Shown here: in pieces, positions 1-8,594 of the stretch
Layout of the letters: the number at the start of each line of letters is the position of its first letter
How positions within the stretch are numbered: the first letter of the stretch is position 1
NCBI RefSeq assembly: GCF_038725785.1
Contig: NZ_CP109796.1
Span: 2,976,001-3,040,000, forward strand
Direction: 5' to 3'
Source of the DNA: Termitidicoccus mucosus
Lineage (GTDB): Bacteria; Verrucomicrobiota; Verrucomicrobiia; Opitutales; Opitutaceae
Length of the DNA: 64,000 nt
Notes under the pieces: model-generated
What the model was told of the DNA's origin: nothing
Databases searched by the model: none
The model's input: the letters and a program-made list of their open reading frames with translations, nothing else
Translations under genes and position numbers: made by a program

Positions 1-2
1 GG

Positions 3-203
3 CGTTTCAAGCGGACGACCGGAAAAACGCCACATCAATTTGTATTGAATTTTAAGCTGCAACGGGCGCAACAGCTCATGGCGAAAGGGGGCATGTATTT
101 GTGCGACATCGCTGCGGCGACGGGTTTCGCCGACCAGAGCCATTTGAGGCACTGCCTTCGCCGGATTTGCGGGAGAAATGCAAGAAATCCGGTTTTGTCC
201 TAA
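3..203 (+). CDS. AraC-family transcriptional regulator, C-terminal end (cut by window edge)
   Basis: Only the last 66 codons are inside the window, so no start codon is visible. The residues form the second half of an AraC-type DNA-binding domain: an RFKRTTGKTPHQF stretch, a helix beginning LQRAQQLMAKG, then the recognition helix-turn-helix DIAAATGFADQSHLRHCLRR. The family binds two half-sites of one DNA face as a transcription activator. The tail after RRICG departs from the usual GxTPxxYR ending, so the last residues may be altered or the gene cut by an insertion. It points into the conjugation operon and stops inside a 35-bp repeat that resembles an AraC operator. Confidence 0.75.
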   Translation, partial: RFKRTTGKTPHQFVLNFKLQRAQQLMAKGGMYLCDIAAATGFADQSHLRHCLRRICGRNARNPVLS

Positions 204-223
204 AAAAAGCCGGGAATATTCAA
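189..223 (+). promoter_or_regulatory. Candidate AraC-type operator, copy A, ahead of the conjugation operon
   Basis: This 35-bp segment recurs with three mismatches, in opposite orientation, at 18635-18669 ahead of the coupling protein gene. With its left flank it holds two A-rich half-sites ending in CCGG whose starts are 21 bp apart. Two direct half-sites two helical turns apart are the usual target of an AraC dimer. The site starts in the last codons of the AraC-family gene and lies about 100 bp before the pilin gene. The regulatory role is inferred. Confidence 0.45.
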
Positions 224-235
224 GTCAGGATATGG

Positions 236-274
236 AAAACCGGGCACACTCGCGCCCACGCTTTGCCCGGTTTT
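236..274 (+). terminator. Hairpin between the AraC-type gene and the conjugation operon
   Basis: A perfect 11-bp stem (AAAACCGGGCA / TGCCCGGTTTT) encloses a 17-nt loop and ends in a short T run. It could end transcription of the regulator gene or act as an attenuator of the operon downstream. Confidence 0.5.
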
Positions 275-323
275 CCTCTCGCACGGGGCGATGGGAAACC
301 AGGCGGAGCGGAAAAACCCGATC

Positions 324-656
324 ATGAAAAAACTCTCCATCTTCCCGCTCCTCGCGTTCGCGAGCCTTGTATCGCCACCGGCACGTGCCGCGCAACTCAC
401 CGCGCCGCTCATCCTCGCGCAAGTGCCCTCGCAAGTGAAGACCGGTTTCCAATACGGCCTCGGCCTGCTCTTCATGATCGGCTTCATCTGGGGCGTGATA
501 AACATCTGGGGCGGAGCCGACCGCCTTAAGAAGGGCGACGCCGACGGAAAAATGGGCATCGTCTCCGGCATCATCATTGCCGGGGCCGCCGCAATCATGG
601 CCGCGATGTTTTATATATTCGGCATGAGCGACGGCGCGCTCACGCCGCAATTCTGA
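324..656 (+). CDS. VirB2/TrbC-like conjugative pilin subunit
   Basis: A protein of 110 residues that fits a type IV secretion pilin precursor: a signal peptide with a hydrophobic core (LSIFPLLAFASLV) ending near ARA, then two hydrophobic helices (about residues 45-65 and 80-100) around a short basic loop containing RLKKGDADGK. VirB2/TrbC pilins are processed, inserted in the inner membrane and polymerised into the pilus. An upstream ATG in the same frame at 291 would place charged residues before the signal peptide, so 324 is preferred. It is the first gene of the channel operon and is followed by the VirB3 and VirB4 homologues in canonical order. Confidence 0.75.
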   Translation: MKKLSIFPLLAFASLVSPPARAAQLTAPLILAQVPSQVKTGFQYGLGLLFMIGFIWGVINIWGGADRLKKGDADGKMGIVSGIIIAGAAAIMAAMFYIFGMSDGALTPQF

Positions 657-680
657 AATTACGATTTACGAATTGCCCCC

Positions 681-1046
681 ATGGACACCGGACTGCGCAT
701 CACCGACACGAACAGCGCGAACGACAGCAAAGGCCGCGCGCTCGGCTTCGAGGGCAACGATTTTTTATATGTTATCGTCGGCATCGTCGCGGCCATCGGC
801 ATTTTTCTCCTTCTCTACGGCATGTTCCACGCGGGCCTCGCGGCGGCGGGCGGCATCGCGATCCCGGTCTTCGTGATTCCCACCGCGTGGGTCATGCTGT
901 TTCGCCGGGGAAAACCAGACGGCTACGCCGAGGATTTTTTCGATCATTTCTTGAATCGCGAGGGTTTTTGTTTTTCGCCCGACAACCAGAACCCGCGCGG
1001 CGCGCCCGCCGCGTGCAAACGGAGGCCCGATCATGCTGCTCAATAG
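681..1046 (+). CDS. VirB3/TrbD-like inner-membrane channel protein
   Basis: A protein of 121 residues with one long hydrophobic region (about residues 28-70, two closely spaced membrane helices) followed by a basic stretch RRGKPDGYAEDFF. VirB3 proteins have this size and layout and anchor the VirB4 ATPase at the inner membrane. The gene sits between the pilin and VirB4 genes and its 3' end overlaps the VirB4 start by 14 bp, which suggests translational coupling. The call rests more on shape and gene order than on a strong motif. Confidence 0.7.
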   Translation: MDTGLRITDTNSANDSKGRALGFEGNDFLYVIVGIVAAIGIFLLLYGMFHAGLAAAGGIAIPVFVIPTAWVMLFRRGKPDGYAEDFFDHFLNREGFCFSPDNQNPRGAPAACKRRPDHAAQ

Positions 1047-3642
1047 CTCAGCGCCCAACGGCTACTTTGCCGGTGACCTGAATCTCTACGGCACGCTCGA
1101 AAAAGGCGTCGCCAGCAAGGGTTTTATTTTGCAGCCGCCCGACCTTCGCGGCGGCACGACCGCCCAACTCAACGCCTACCAGGACAAAATTCGCGCCCTT
1201 CTCTCATTATTCGGCGACGGTTTGCGGGCGCAATTCCAGTGGACATGCAACTGCGATTACCGGCAGGAGCTGACCCAATACCACCGCGCGACCGAAACCC
1301 TCGCCACGCATCCGCACATCCGCCGCGTGCGCACGGAGCGCTTCGAGCGTTATTGGGAAAAGATGCACCGCCGCGAACTTCGCCGCGAGCAGTTGATATT
1401 GTTCATCTCCACGCCGCTCGCCGGCTACGCGCCCCTCGCCGCGACGCGCGGTAGCCTCGCCGATGACTACGCAAAACTTCTCGCGCAACTGCGCACGCGC
1501 TTCGACGAGATTACAAACTCGCTGCGCGCGCTCTTTGGCGGCGACACGACCGTCTCGCCCATGGACGACCTCGCGCACTTCACTTACTTTTCAAAGTTTC
1601 TCAGCCCGGCGCTGGCGGACGGTTTTGATATAAACTTTTCCGAACGCTTCAATCCGCAGCAAACCATTCAGGAAAACTGTTGGTGCAGCGACGGTGTGAA
1701 CATCGGCACCGGGTTTTATATGGATGGACGCCACCACGCCCTCTTCACCTTCAAACGCTGGCCCTCGCGCACCTACCCCGGCATCATATTGCGGCTCACC
1801 ACGCTGCCGTTTCTCGACTACCAAATCACCGTCAACCTCGACCCGCTTCCGACCAAAACCGAGGTCGATAAGGAAGAAAAGGCCATTGAGCGGCTTCGCG
1901 GCGAATACAAGGACTCCGAGCGCCACTCGCTGCTCGTCGCCATCGGCAAAAAAGAGCGCAAGGTCGAATCGCTTTCATCCGGTTTCATTCGCCCGTTCAA
2001 CGTCACCTACATCCTTCGTGTCTGGGATGAAACCGTGCCCGGACTGTCCGCCAAGTGCGCCGCGATTCGCAACGCCATTACCAACCTCAACGGCGCGCAA
2101 TACAACGAATGCGCCCTGCCCAGCACCGCCAAAAAACTCTTCTTCGCCTCGTGGCCCGGCTGGACAAATTCGCCCTACCGTCATCGCAGCCTCTATGCCG
2201 AGGATACGTATTTGGTCGACTTGCTGCCGTTTTCCGCGACGTTCACAGGATTGCTCGACGGAGCCGAGGCCATCTACGACGGTGCGCAGCAGGGCAACCT
2301 TGTCGGACTTCGCACGTTTATCGGCAACCCGCCCACGCCGCAGCACGCCGTGCTGCTCGGCGCGACCGGCGCGGGCAAGTCCGTCCACATGTGCGACCTG
2401 TTGGAACAGACCGCCGCGTATTACCATTACACGGTCATCATAGAGGAAGGGTTGTCGTATGGAAAATTCACGGAAGCGATGGGCGAGCGACCCATTATCC
2501 TGCACCCTGACGGCGACCTCACGATAAACTACCTCGACACGCGAGAACTCCCGCTCAACCAGTTGCAAATCGCCACCGCCGTTGCGCTCGTTTCCCGAAT
2601 GATCGGCGAAGCCTCCGACGAGGAAACGCAGCAAATCCGGCAGGCGATGTTGGGGCAATATATCAACCAGCTTTACGCCGACGCCTTCGAGGACTGGTCG
2701 AAAAAGCATCGCGACCTCCTGCCGGAAATCCAGCGCATGGCGTGCGCCGCGCACCGCTGGAAGCGGACTAAAATGCCGCACGGCACGACGGACATGGAAG
2801 CCTACGCCGAACTGCGCGACCGCATCGCGACCAACGACAACGAGACGCTGGAGTTTATCACGAAAATTCCCGAGGCCGACATCACCGCGTTTTTGCAGGA
2901 CGCCCAAACCGAGCGCGCGGTCATGGCGACGGCGCACGCGTATTACGAGCCGGGCGATTATCCGCAGCACGCAAGCCTTGTCGAATTGATGCAATTCTCG
3001 CGCTTCCCGGAGCACAAGAAGGAAACCGTCGATCACCTCGCCACGCTCCTCGCGTCGTGGTGCGCGCACGGCCAATACGGAAAACTTTTCGACGGCGTGA
3101 CGAATATTTCCCTCACCGGGCAGATCGCGCATTTTGAACTCGGCTATATTCCCGAGCAGGCTGTTGAACTCAAAACCGCCGCAGGTTTGCTAATCAGCGG
3201 ATTTTCAAGACAGCATATAATTTCACTGCCGCGCCATCTGCGCAAACGCATCCTCTACGAGGAACTGGCGCGCTTCCTCGACGTGCCCGGCGGCGAGAAG
3301 GTGGTGGCGGAAGCCTATGCGCAGTTGAGAAAGTTCTCATGCTGGACGGCCTCCATCGTGCAGCAATACAGCCGCTTCAAATCCTCGCGCATCCGTCCCG
3401 TCGTCATCGGCAACAGCAAGCAGTTTTTCCTCATGCGTCAGTTTGACCGCACGGACATCGAGGACATCGCGCACGATATAGCCCTCCCCGAGTCCGTCTG
3501 CGCCGCCATCCAGAATTATCCCATGCCCGAGCAGCAGCCCGAGGGAAAGAAGTTTTCCAGCATTTGCTTCTTTACGCCCGTCACCGACCCGCCGCTTTGC
3601 GGCACGGTGAGAAACATTCAAGCACCCAAGAAACAGTCATGA
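1033..3642 (+). CDS. VirB4/TrbE-family conjugation ATPase
   Basis: A protein of 869 residues, the usual VirB4 length. The N-terminal half is the CagE/TrbE/VirB domain, and the C-terminal half is a RecA-like ATPase with Walker A GATGAGKS at about residues 442-449. A Walker B-like segment (RKRILYEELARFLD) and a QQYSRF segment follow near residues 740-780. VirB4 energises pilus assembly and substrate passage at the inner membrane. The start overlaps the VirB3-like gene, and the stop overlaps the next ATG (ATGA), so the genes are tightly coupled. No frame break is seen. Confidence 0.92.
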   Translation: MLLNSSAPNGYFAGDLNLYGTLEKGVASKGFILQPPDLRGGTTAQLNAYQDKIRALLSLFGDGLRAQFQWTCNCDYRQELTQYHRATETLATHPHIRRVRTERFERYWEKMHRRELRREQLILFISTPLAGYAPLAATRGSLADDYAKLLAQLRTRFDEITNSLRALFGGDTTVSPMDDLAHFTYFSKFLSPALADGFDINFSERFNPQQTIQENCWCSDGVNIGTGFYMDGRHHALFTFKRWPSRTYPGIILRLTTLPFLDYQITVNLDPLPTKTEVDKEEKAIERLRGEYKDSERHSLLVAIGKKERKVESLSSGFIRPFNVTYILRVWDETVPGLSAKCAAIRNAITNLNGAQYNECALPSTAKKLFFASWPGWTNSPYRHRSLYAEDTYLVDLLPFSATFTGLLDGAEAIYDGAQQGNLVGLRTFIGNPPTPQHAVLLGATGAGKSVHMCDLLEQTAAYYHYTVIIEEGLSYGKFTEAMGERPIILHPDGDLTINYLDTRELPLNQLQIATAVALVSRMIGEASDEETQQIRQAMLGQYINQLYADAFEDWSKKHRDLLPEIQRMACAAHRWKRTKMPHGTTDMEAYAELRDRIATNDNETLEFITKIPEADITAFLQDAQTERAVMATAHAYYEPGDYPQHASLVELMQFSRFPEHKKETVDHLATLLASWCAHGQYGKLFDGVTNISLTGQIAHFELGYIPEQAVELKTAAGLLISGFSRQHIISLPRHLRKRILYEELARFLDVPGGEKVVAEAYAQLRKFSCWTASIVQQYSRFKSSRIRPVVIGNSKQFFLMRQFDRTDIEDIAHDIALPESVCAAIQNYPMPEQQPEGKKFSSICFFTPVTDPPLCGTVRNIQAPKKQS

Positions 3643-4052
3643 AAACCATCGCCTTGTTATTGTCCGTTTCCACAGCGCTGCTTTCCGGCTGCGCCAGCCT
3701 TCGCCAGCCCGCCACGGACATTGTTCTCACCGGCGCGGGCGGGGCCATCGGTTATCAAGCCTCCGGCAAAAGCATCAAGGGCGCGGCCATCGGCGCGGGG
3801 GCCGGTTATCTCGTCTCGAAAATCGCCAACAACGAAATCACCGCCGCCATCGCCGACGCCGAGAGGCATGGCTACGACCGCGCCATGAACCAGGCCGTGA
3901 AGCAGCAATACTGGATTATCCAAAACCAGCAGCGCACTGAAAACACGGACACGGCATCCGAACCACGATATGTAAACGTCCGCCTTCCCGAAGCCGTCAC
4001 ACCGGACGGCGTCATATTAAAACCCGCAACCATCACCCTCCGCACCGAATAA
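3639..4052 (+). CDS. Conjugation-operon lipoprotein with glycine-zipper
   Basis: A protein of 137 residues with a lipoprotein signal peptide: hydrophobic core followed by the lipobox LLSGC, with the lipidated cysteine at residue 18. Residues about 30-65 form a glycine-zipper-like segment (GAGGAIGYQASGKSIKGAA) of the kind that inserts in or lies along a membrane. The remainder is hydrophilic. The start overlaps the VirB4 stop. Small lipoproteins in this position often serve as VirB7-like stabilisers of the outer-membrane core, but no family-level motif for VirB7 is visible, so the role is inferred from context. Confidence 0.7.
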   Translation: MKTIALLLSVSTALLSGCASLRQPATDIVLTGAGGAIGYQASGKSIKGAAIGAGAGYLVSKIANNEITAAIADAERHGYDRAMNQAVKQQYWIIQNQQRTENTDTASEPRYVNVRLPEAVTPDGVILKPATITLRTE

Positions 4053-4058
4053 ATTATT

Positions 4059-4856
4059 ATGAGAAAGAATACTCTCATGCTCCCCGTCCTCGCCGCCTGC
4101 ATCGGCGGTGTTGCTTTCGCCTCCGGCATTCCCGTCGTCGATGTTGCCAACCTCGCCAACAACCAGATTTCGCACATCGCCACCATTGCCAAATGGGTCG
4201 ATAGCATCGCGCAGCTCAAGGCGCAGATTACCCAGCTCAAAGAGCAGGCCGGCATTCAGGGAAAAATCCGCGACTGGACGGGCAATCCCGCCGACGCCGC
4301 GAAAATATTGTCCCTGGGCATTCTCGCCGAGGATGACCTTTTGCGCGACTACGGTCTGTCCCGCGACGACATTGCCCGCGTCGTGCAGAGTCTGGATACG
4401 CTCTCGCGCACGGACGGCAGCACCTACCGCTCCGTCTATGTTCCCGACCTCGACGGCGGCACGGTCCAATACGACCCGCTCACCTACCGCCGCCACGCCC
4501 TGCTCGACGCCCGCGCCGACAACACGCGCACTGTCGCCGACCAGACCCGCGAGCGCGAACGCGAACTTTTGGAGGAAATCGCCCTCACGCTTTCCGAATT
4601 GCGCACCGGCGCGACCGACGCGCAGGTGCAAAAACTCACGGCAAAGTTGATCGTCCTCAACGGGCAGCTTTCCCAGATCGAGACCACGCGCCGTCGTCAG
4701 ATGGACGAGGTGATTCTGCAAAAAATCGCCAACGACAACCGGCGTGAAATGGAACAACACGCCGCCGCCGAGCTTGCCGCGAAGGACGATTTTTTGGCCA
4801 ACCAGCGCGTGACCGCCTTCATGCGTTCCATCAATCCGCGCCAAAACGCCCGCTGA
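4059..4856 (+). CDS. VirB5/TrbJ-like conjugal transfer protein
   Basis: A protein of 265 residues with a cleavable signal peptide ending around AFASG. After it come GIPVVDVANLANN and a long helical region with heptad-like SIAQLKAQITQLKEQ, typical of TrbJ/VirB5 proteins, which are secreted and found at the pilus tip. The C-terminal third (about residues 165-250) is again strongly helical and charged, with a predicted coiled coil. It lies 6 bp after the lipoprotein gene and 7 bp before the VirB6-like gene, which fits the usual B5-B6 order. Confidence 0.8.
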   Translation: MRKNTLMLPVLAACIGGVAFASGIPVVDVANLANNQISHIATIAKWVDSIAQLKAQITQLKEQAGIQGKIRDWTGNPADAAKILSLGILAEDDLLRDYGLSRDDIARVVQSLDTLSRTDGSTYRSVYVPDLDGGTVQYDPLTYRRHALLDARADNTRTVADQTRERERELLEEIALTLSELRTGATDAQVQKLTAKLIVLNGQLSQIETTRRRQMDEVILQKIANDNRREMEQHAAAELAAKDDFLANQRVTAFMRSINPRQNAR

Positions 4857-4863
4857 TTTCTTC

Positions 4864-5790
4864 ATGAATCTGGTGCTGCCCATTCTGGAAAACAAAATCA
4901 CCGCGATGGTGACGGCGTTCCGCTTCGTCGTCTTCGCGATGCTTGTCGCGGGGCTCATCGCGCGCATGAGCCGGCATCACTACAACAACAGCGAACTGGT
5001 GCGCCCGCTCGCGCGCGCCATCACCATCGTCGCCCTCGTCTCCTCGATGAACTGGTGGTTCCCGCTCATGGAAAACACCATGCTTGCAGCGGCATCCTAC
5101 ATTGATCCGCACTACAACGACAACCCCGCCCGCGCATCAGAGGAGTTGCGCGCCGGCACCGCTCAAAACCCAGATAAGGAATGGTCATGGCGCAAGCTCA
5201 ACGAATCCATCTACCACGCAATGACCGACGCCGTCTCATGGGTGTTTATCCAAATCGGCGCGCTGATTTCCGCGCCCATGATTATCCTGCAATATATACT
5301 GCGCTGGATTCTCTACATGCTCATGCCGTTTGCGCTCGCGTGCTTCATGATTCCCGGTGGCTCGCAGATCGGCATCCGCTTCTTTCAGCAAACCCTCGCC
5401 GTGCTCGCATGGCCGGTCGGCTTCGCCATCACCAATCTTGTCACCATCGCCATCTGGCAGGATTTCCGAGCGGCGGTGGGGGCAAATCCCGTGTCCGCCG
5501 AAATGGCCCTCTACTCGCCGTTCCTAACCAACATCGGCGGCATCCTCGCGGCGCTCACGCTGTTGATCGGGACGATTTCCACGCCGGTCATCTGCCAGAA
5601 AATTTTCGCGCAGGGTTACGCCTTCACCGGCGAGACCGGCAATCCCGGCGCACTCGGTCACAAGGCAACCGGCGAACTCCAGCGCGCTGACTCGCTTCGC
5701 AAAATGCTGTCCGAAGGCTCCACCGGGACGGGCGGGCGCGGCAGCGCCATGCCGCCTCCATTATCCGCACCGGCGACACCCGGATTATAA
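4864..5790 (+). CDS. VirB6/TrbL-like polytopic membrane protein
   Basis: A protein of 308 residues with at least five hydrophobic segments, near residues 15-35, 55-75, 120-160, 175-200 and 220-245, and a hydrophilic loop (about 75-120) between the second and third. VirB6/TrbL proteins form part of the inner-membrane pore and have this topology. The C-terminal 60 residues are glycine- and proline-rich and probably cytoplasmic or periplasmic tail. It follows the VirB5-like gene by 7 bp and precedes the VirB8-like gene, the expected place. Confidence 0.8.
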   Translation: MNLVLPILENKITAMVTAFRFVVFAMLVAGLIARMSRHHYNNSELVRPLARAITIVALVSSMNWWFPLMENTMLAAASYIDPHYNDNPARASEELRAGTAQNPDKEWSWRKLNESIYHAMTDAVSWVFIQIGALISAPMIILQYILRWILYMLMPFALACFMIPGGSQIGIRFFQQTLAVLAWPVGFAITNLVTIAIWQDFRAAVGANPVSAEMALYSPFLTNIGGILAALTLLIGTISTPVICQKIFAQGYAFTGETGNPGALGHKATGELQRADSLRKMLSEGSTGTGGRGSAMPPPLSAPATPGL

Positions 5791-5805
5791 AAAACTGAAA
5801 ACAAG

Positions 5806-6507
5806 ATGAACCCGTCAAATATACAAAATGAAAACACGGAGACCGGCGGTCCGCCCTGGACGGCGGTTGATAATGCGCGCGCGGCACCGCCACGGAAACC
5901 GGCACCGGCGCGAGCGTTTTCACCGGCGCGTTTGTTTGCCGACCATGCCTTTGCCGCCCGCATGTGGGCGCTGGTCGCCATCGGAGCGTGCGCGCTCGCC
6001 GCGCTCCAACCCTACCTCATCATTAGCGCGTATCGCACGCGCGAGCGCGTCGTGATTCTCGACGGCGCGGGGACGTTTTCGGTTTCGCCGTTATTGGGTT
6101 TCGAGGAGGCGAAGACGCTTCATGAAACCATATCACTATGGGCCGCGCTCGCGCTCCTGCAACGCAACCCGAAGAACTTTGATTTTCCCGATTTGCTGCA
6201 CCGGCTCTATCTCACCGAGGCCGCGACCAAGGCGCAGAACGAATTGCTCGCCGCAAGGGAGGAGTTCGAGGTGAAGCAGATTCATCAAAAGCCGGAAATT
6301 TTCAAGCTGGATATTCTGCGCACCCGCGAGGACCAGATCATTATAAAACTCGAAGGCCAGCTTGTGCGCACCGGCGTCTTTGAACGCCAGGTTTTTGCCG
6401 AATCCCCGCGCTTTTCCCTCACGCTCACCCTTGTCCGCAACCCGGACATGCTCGCCAACAAACGCTACCCGCTCGCCGTATGGAACTACGAATTTTTGCA
6501 AAACTGA
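5806..6507 (+). CDS. VirB8/TrbF-like assembly factor
   Basis: A protein of 233 residues. A proline- and arginine-rich cytoplasmic tail of about 50 residues is followed by one membrane helix (MWALVAIGACALAALQPYLI) and a periplasmic domain rich in alternating hydrophobic strands, the layout of VirB8/TrbF proteins. These nucleate the type IV channel in the inner membrane. Sequence identity to the family is not obvious by eye, so the call depends on topology and on the position between VirB6-like and VirB9-like genes. It overlaps the next gene by 28 bp. Confidence 0.72.
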   Translation: MNPSNIQNENTETGGPPWTAVDNARAAPPRKPAPARAFSPARLFADHAFAARMWALVAIGACALAALQPYLIISAYRTRERVVILDGAGTFSVSPLLGFEEAKTLHETISLWAALALLQRNPKNFDFPDLLHRLYLTEAATKAQNELLAAREEFEVKQIHQKPEIFKLDILRTREDQIIIKLEGQLVRTGVFERQVFAESPRFSLTLTLVRNPDMLANKRYPLAVWNYEFLQN

Positions 6508-7364
6508 CCGCCATGTGCGTCACGCTCCTCGCATTGCTGGTTACGCCGGGATTTGCCGGCGACGCCAATCCTCGCACTCCCGTCGTCAAGCAACTGCCGC
6601 TGGACGAGCGCATCGTCTATGAAATCCCCATCAGCACCGACGCGCCGACGACGCTCATGTTTCCCTCCGCGCCGTCTGCGCTGGAGGGCGCGAATATTTC
6701 CAACAACCCCGACGCCCCCGCGCCCGTGCTGATGTCGCACCTGCCGGGCCGGTATTACTTGAGCGTGCGCGCCCTCAAAACCGACGCCCGCGCCACGCTC
6801 AACGTCATCCTGCAAAACAAAACCTATATCATCCGTCTCGCCGTCGCACCGCATCCCTACGGCTCCGTGACATTTTACGAAGATCGCATCGCCGGACGCA
6901 GCGTGGCTCTCACCAAACGCGCCACGCCGGAAACGCTTCTCACGCTGCTTGACCGTGCCAAATCCCACCGCCTCATCCGCGAGCAATACCCCGAGGCCGT
7001 CTGGCAGGTCGAGCACCGCGCGCCGAATGAAACCACCCGATACCGCGATTTTACCGCAACCGTGGAGGAGGTTTTTCGTTTCGATCCCGAGGATACGCTT
7101 GTCTTCAAGCTAAAACTCGAAAACACCGGCGACGCCGAGGTCGTCTATCAACCCCAGGGGCTTGCCGTGCGCATCGGCAACCGCCTCTATCCCTCGTCCA
7201 TCGCCGACGCCTCCGGCCTGATTCCGCCGCGTGCGGAAACAACCGCCTACTTCGCCATCACCGGCACGCCGGACGGCGGACGCGCCAACCTCAGCGTGAA
7301 AAATACCTTCAATGTCATCGTGCCTCGCGTCATCCGCGACGCGCATCTCATCGCGCCGAGATGA
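6480..7364 (+). CDS. VirB9/TrbG-like outer-membrane core component
   Basis: A protein of 294 residues with a signal peptide ending near GFAGD and then a soluble, beta-rich body. VirB9/TrbG proteins are periplasmic and, with VirB7 and VirB10, form the outer-membrane core ring. The start at 6480 overlaps the preceding gene; an in-frame ATG at 6513 would still leave a good signal peptide and is a real alternative. The C-terminal half (VFRFDPEDTLVFKLKLENTGD, then a proline-ended strand series) looks like the beta-sandwich of the family. The gene is followed by an inverted repeat and then the VirB10-like gene. Confidence 0.75.
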   Translation: MELRIFAKLTAMCVTLLALLVTPGFAGDANPRTPVVKQLPLDERIVYEIPISTDAPTTLMFPSAPSALEGANISNNPDAPAPVLMSHLPGRYYLSVRALKTDARATLNVILQNKTYIIRLAVAPHPYGSVTFYEDRIAGRSVALTKRATPETLLTLLDRAKSHRLIREQYPEAVWQVEHRAPNETTRYRDFTATVEEVFRFDPEDTLVFKLKLENTGDAEVVYQPQGLAVRIGNRLYPSSIADASGLIPPRAETTAYFAITGTPDGGRANLSVKNTFNVIVPRVIRDAHLIAPR

Positions 7365-7378
7365 AAACAATAAAATAT

Positions 7379-7470
7379 AATCTCACACAAAGGCACGAAG
7401 GCACAAAGAAAACCTTCGGCGTCCGCAAACAAAACTCTTCTTCGTGCCTTTGTGCCTTCGTGTGAGATTT
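7379..7470. repeat. Imperfect inverted repeat of the AAAGGCACGAAGGCAC word
   Basis: The left arm (7379-7411) reads AATCTCACACAAAGGCACGA and onward. The right arm (7438-7470) is its near-perfect reverse complement. Both are built from alternating CACAAAGG and CACGAAGG words. It fills the only real gap in the channel operon and ends a few bases before the VirB10-like start. It could fold as a hairpin in mRNA and change the ratio of downstream products, but it looks like one of the genome-wide word repeats seen elsewhere in the window. Confidence 0.7.
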
Positions 7471-7474
7471 TTTT

Positions 7475-8569
7475 ATGAAACGCATTATAAAATTCATAAA
7501 AACCCCGTTTGGCAGCATGGTCGCATTGCTGGCGTGCGTTGCCATCGGCGCGCTGCTCATCCACGGCGGCAACCGCAGCGAACGTCCGATGAGCGCCGCC
7601 ACGACTTCGCCGAGTCCGATGGAGCGCCATACCATCACCCGCGATGGACAGGAACTCAGAGTCCCCGCGCCCGCGCGCCCGGCGGTGCCATCCCCAACGC
7701 GCAACGAGCCCGGCGAGGAAACTGTTTCCCGTCCCCGCGCCGCCCGCCAAAACAGCGATTCCGCCCCCGCCAACCGTAAGGAGCCCACCGTCCTGCCCAT
7801 CAGCCTTCTCGACGCCAACAGTGCCGCAAGCGCGGACACCACCCCCGCGCCCTCGCGCAACTACGCCCCTTACGGACGCCTCATCCCGTGCGAAACCGTC
7901 ATCACCTTGGAATCCTCCAAACTCGACACGCCCGTCATCGGCCTCGTCACCGAGGATGTCTGGCACGGCGGCCGCCTTATCATTCCCGCCGGCGCGGAAG
8001 TCCACGGGCACGCCGCCACCGACCGCGCCCGCGAACGCATCGCCGCCTCCGGCCAGTGGATTATAGTCTGGCGCGACCGCACCACCGACAACGGCATGGA
8101 ACTCACACTAAACGGCATCGCCCTTGACCGCGAGCGCGACGACACGACCGGCGAGTTTGGCCTTCGCGACGGCTCCGCCGGGCTTGCCGGGCAGATTATC
8201 AAAACCGACGATTTTCAGGAAATAAAACTCTTCGCCTCGACCTTTCTCGCGGGCATGGCCAGCGGTTTGCAGGACATGCAGGATACCGGCGCGCTTGCAG
8301 GGGCGGGAGGCGCGGGCATCGCCATCCCGCAGGCCACCGCGAAAAACGCCGCCCTCGCCGGCACTGCCGGCGTGCTCAACGCCTACGCCGCGCAAATCGC
8401 AAAACGCATCGAGGAGGACGGCTTTTATGTCCGCGTCCCCGCAGGCAAACAGTTTTATATTTATGTCACCCAGACCCTCGACAAGGCGAAGACCGCGCGC
8501 GGCAACGGCACCGCCAAGCTCTGGCAGAAAAACAACCCGGAAACCCCGCCTGCCGACGCACACAGATAA
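7475..8569 (+). CDS. VirB10/TrbI-like channel protein
   Basis: A protein of 364 residues with the VirB10/TrbI layout: short basic cytoplasmic N-terminus, one membrane helix (about residues 12-30), a proline-rich periplasmic linker to about residue 115, then the conserved C-terminal beta-barrel domain with the signature segments VITLESSKLDTPVIGLVTED and GGRLIIPAGAEVHG. VirB10 spans both membranes and senses ATP use. The region around GLQDMQDTGALAGAGGAG would correspond to the helical antenna that lines the outer-membrane pore. It is the last recognisable channel gene; the autotransporter gene follows after 25 bp. Confidence 0.88.
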   Translation: MKRIIKFIKTPFGSMVALLACVAIGALLIHGGNRSERPMSAATTSPSPMERHTITRDGQELRVPAPARPAVPSPTRNEPGEETVSRPRAARQNSDSAPANRKEPTVLPISLLDANSAASADTTPAPSRNYAPYGRLIPCETVITLESSKLDTPVIGLVTEDVWHGGRLIIPAGAEVHGHAATDRARERIAASGQWIIVWRDRTTDNGMELTLNGIALDRERDDTTGEFGLRDGSAGLAGQIIKTDDFQEIKLFASTFLAGMASGLQDMQDTGALAGAGGAGIAIPQATAKNAALAGTAGVLNAYAAQIAKRIEEDGFYVRVPAGKQFYIYVTQTLDKAKTARGNGTAKLWQKNNPETPPADAHR

Positions 8570-8594
8570 ACACCCGAAACACAGCCAACTCATC

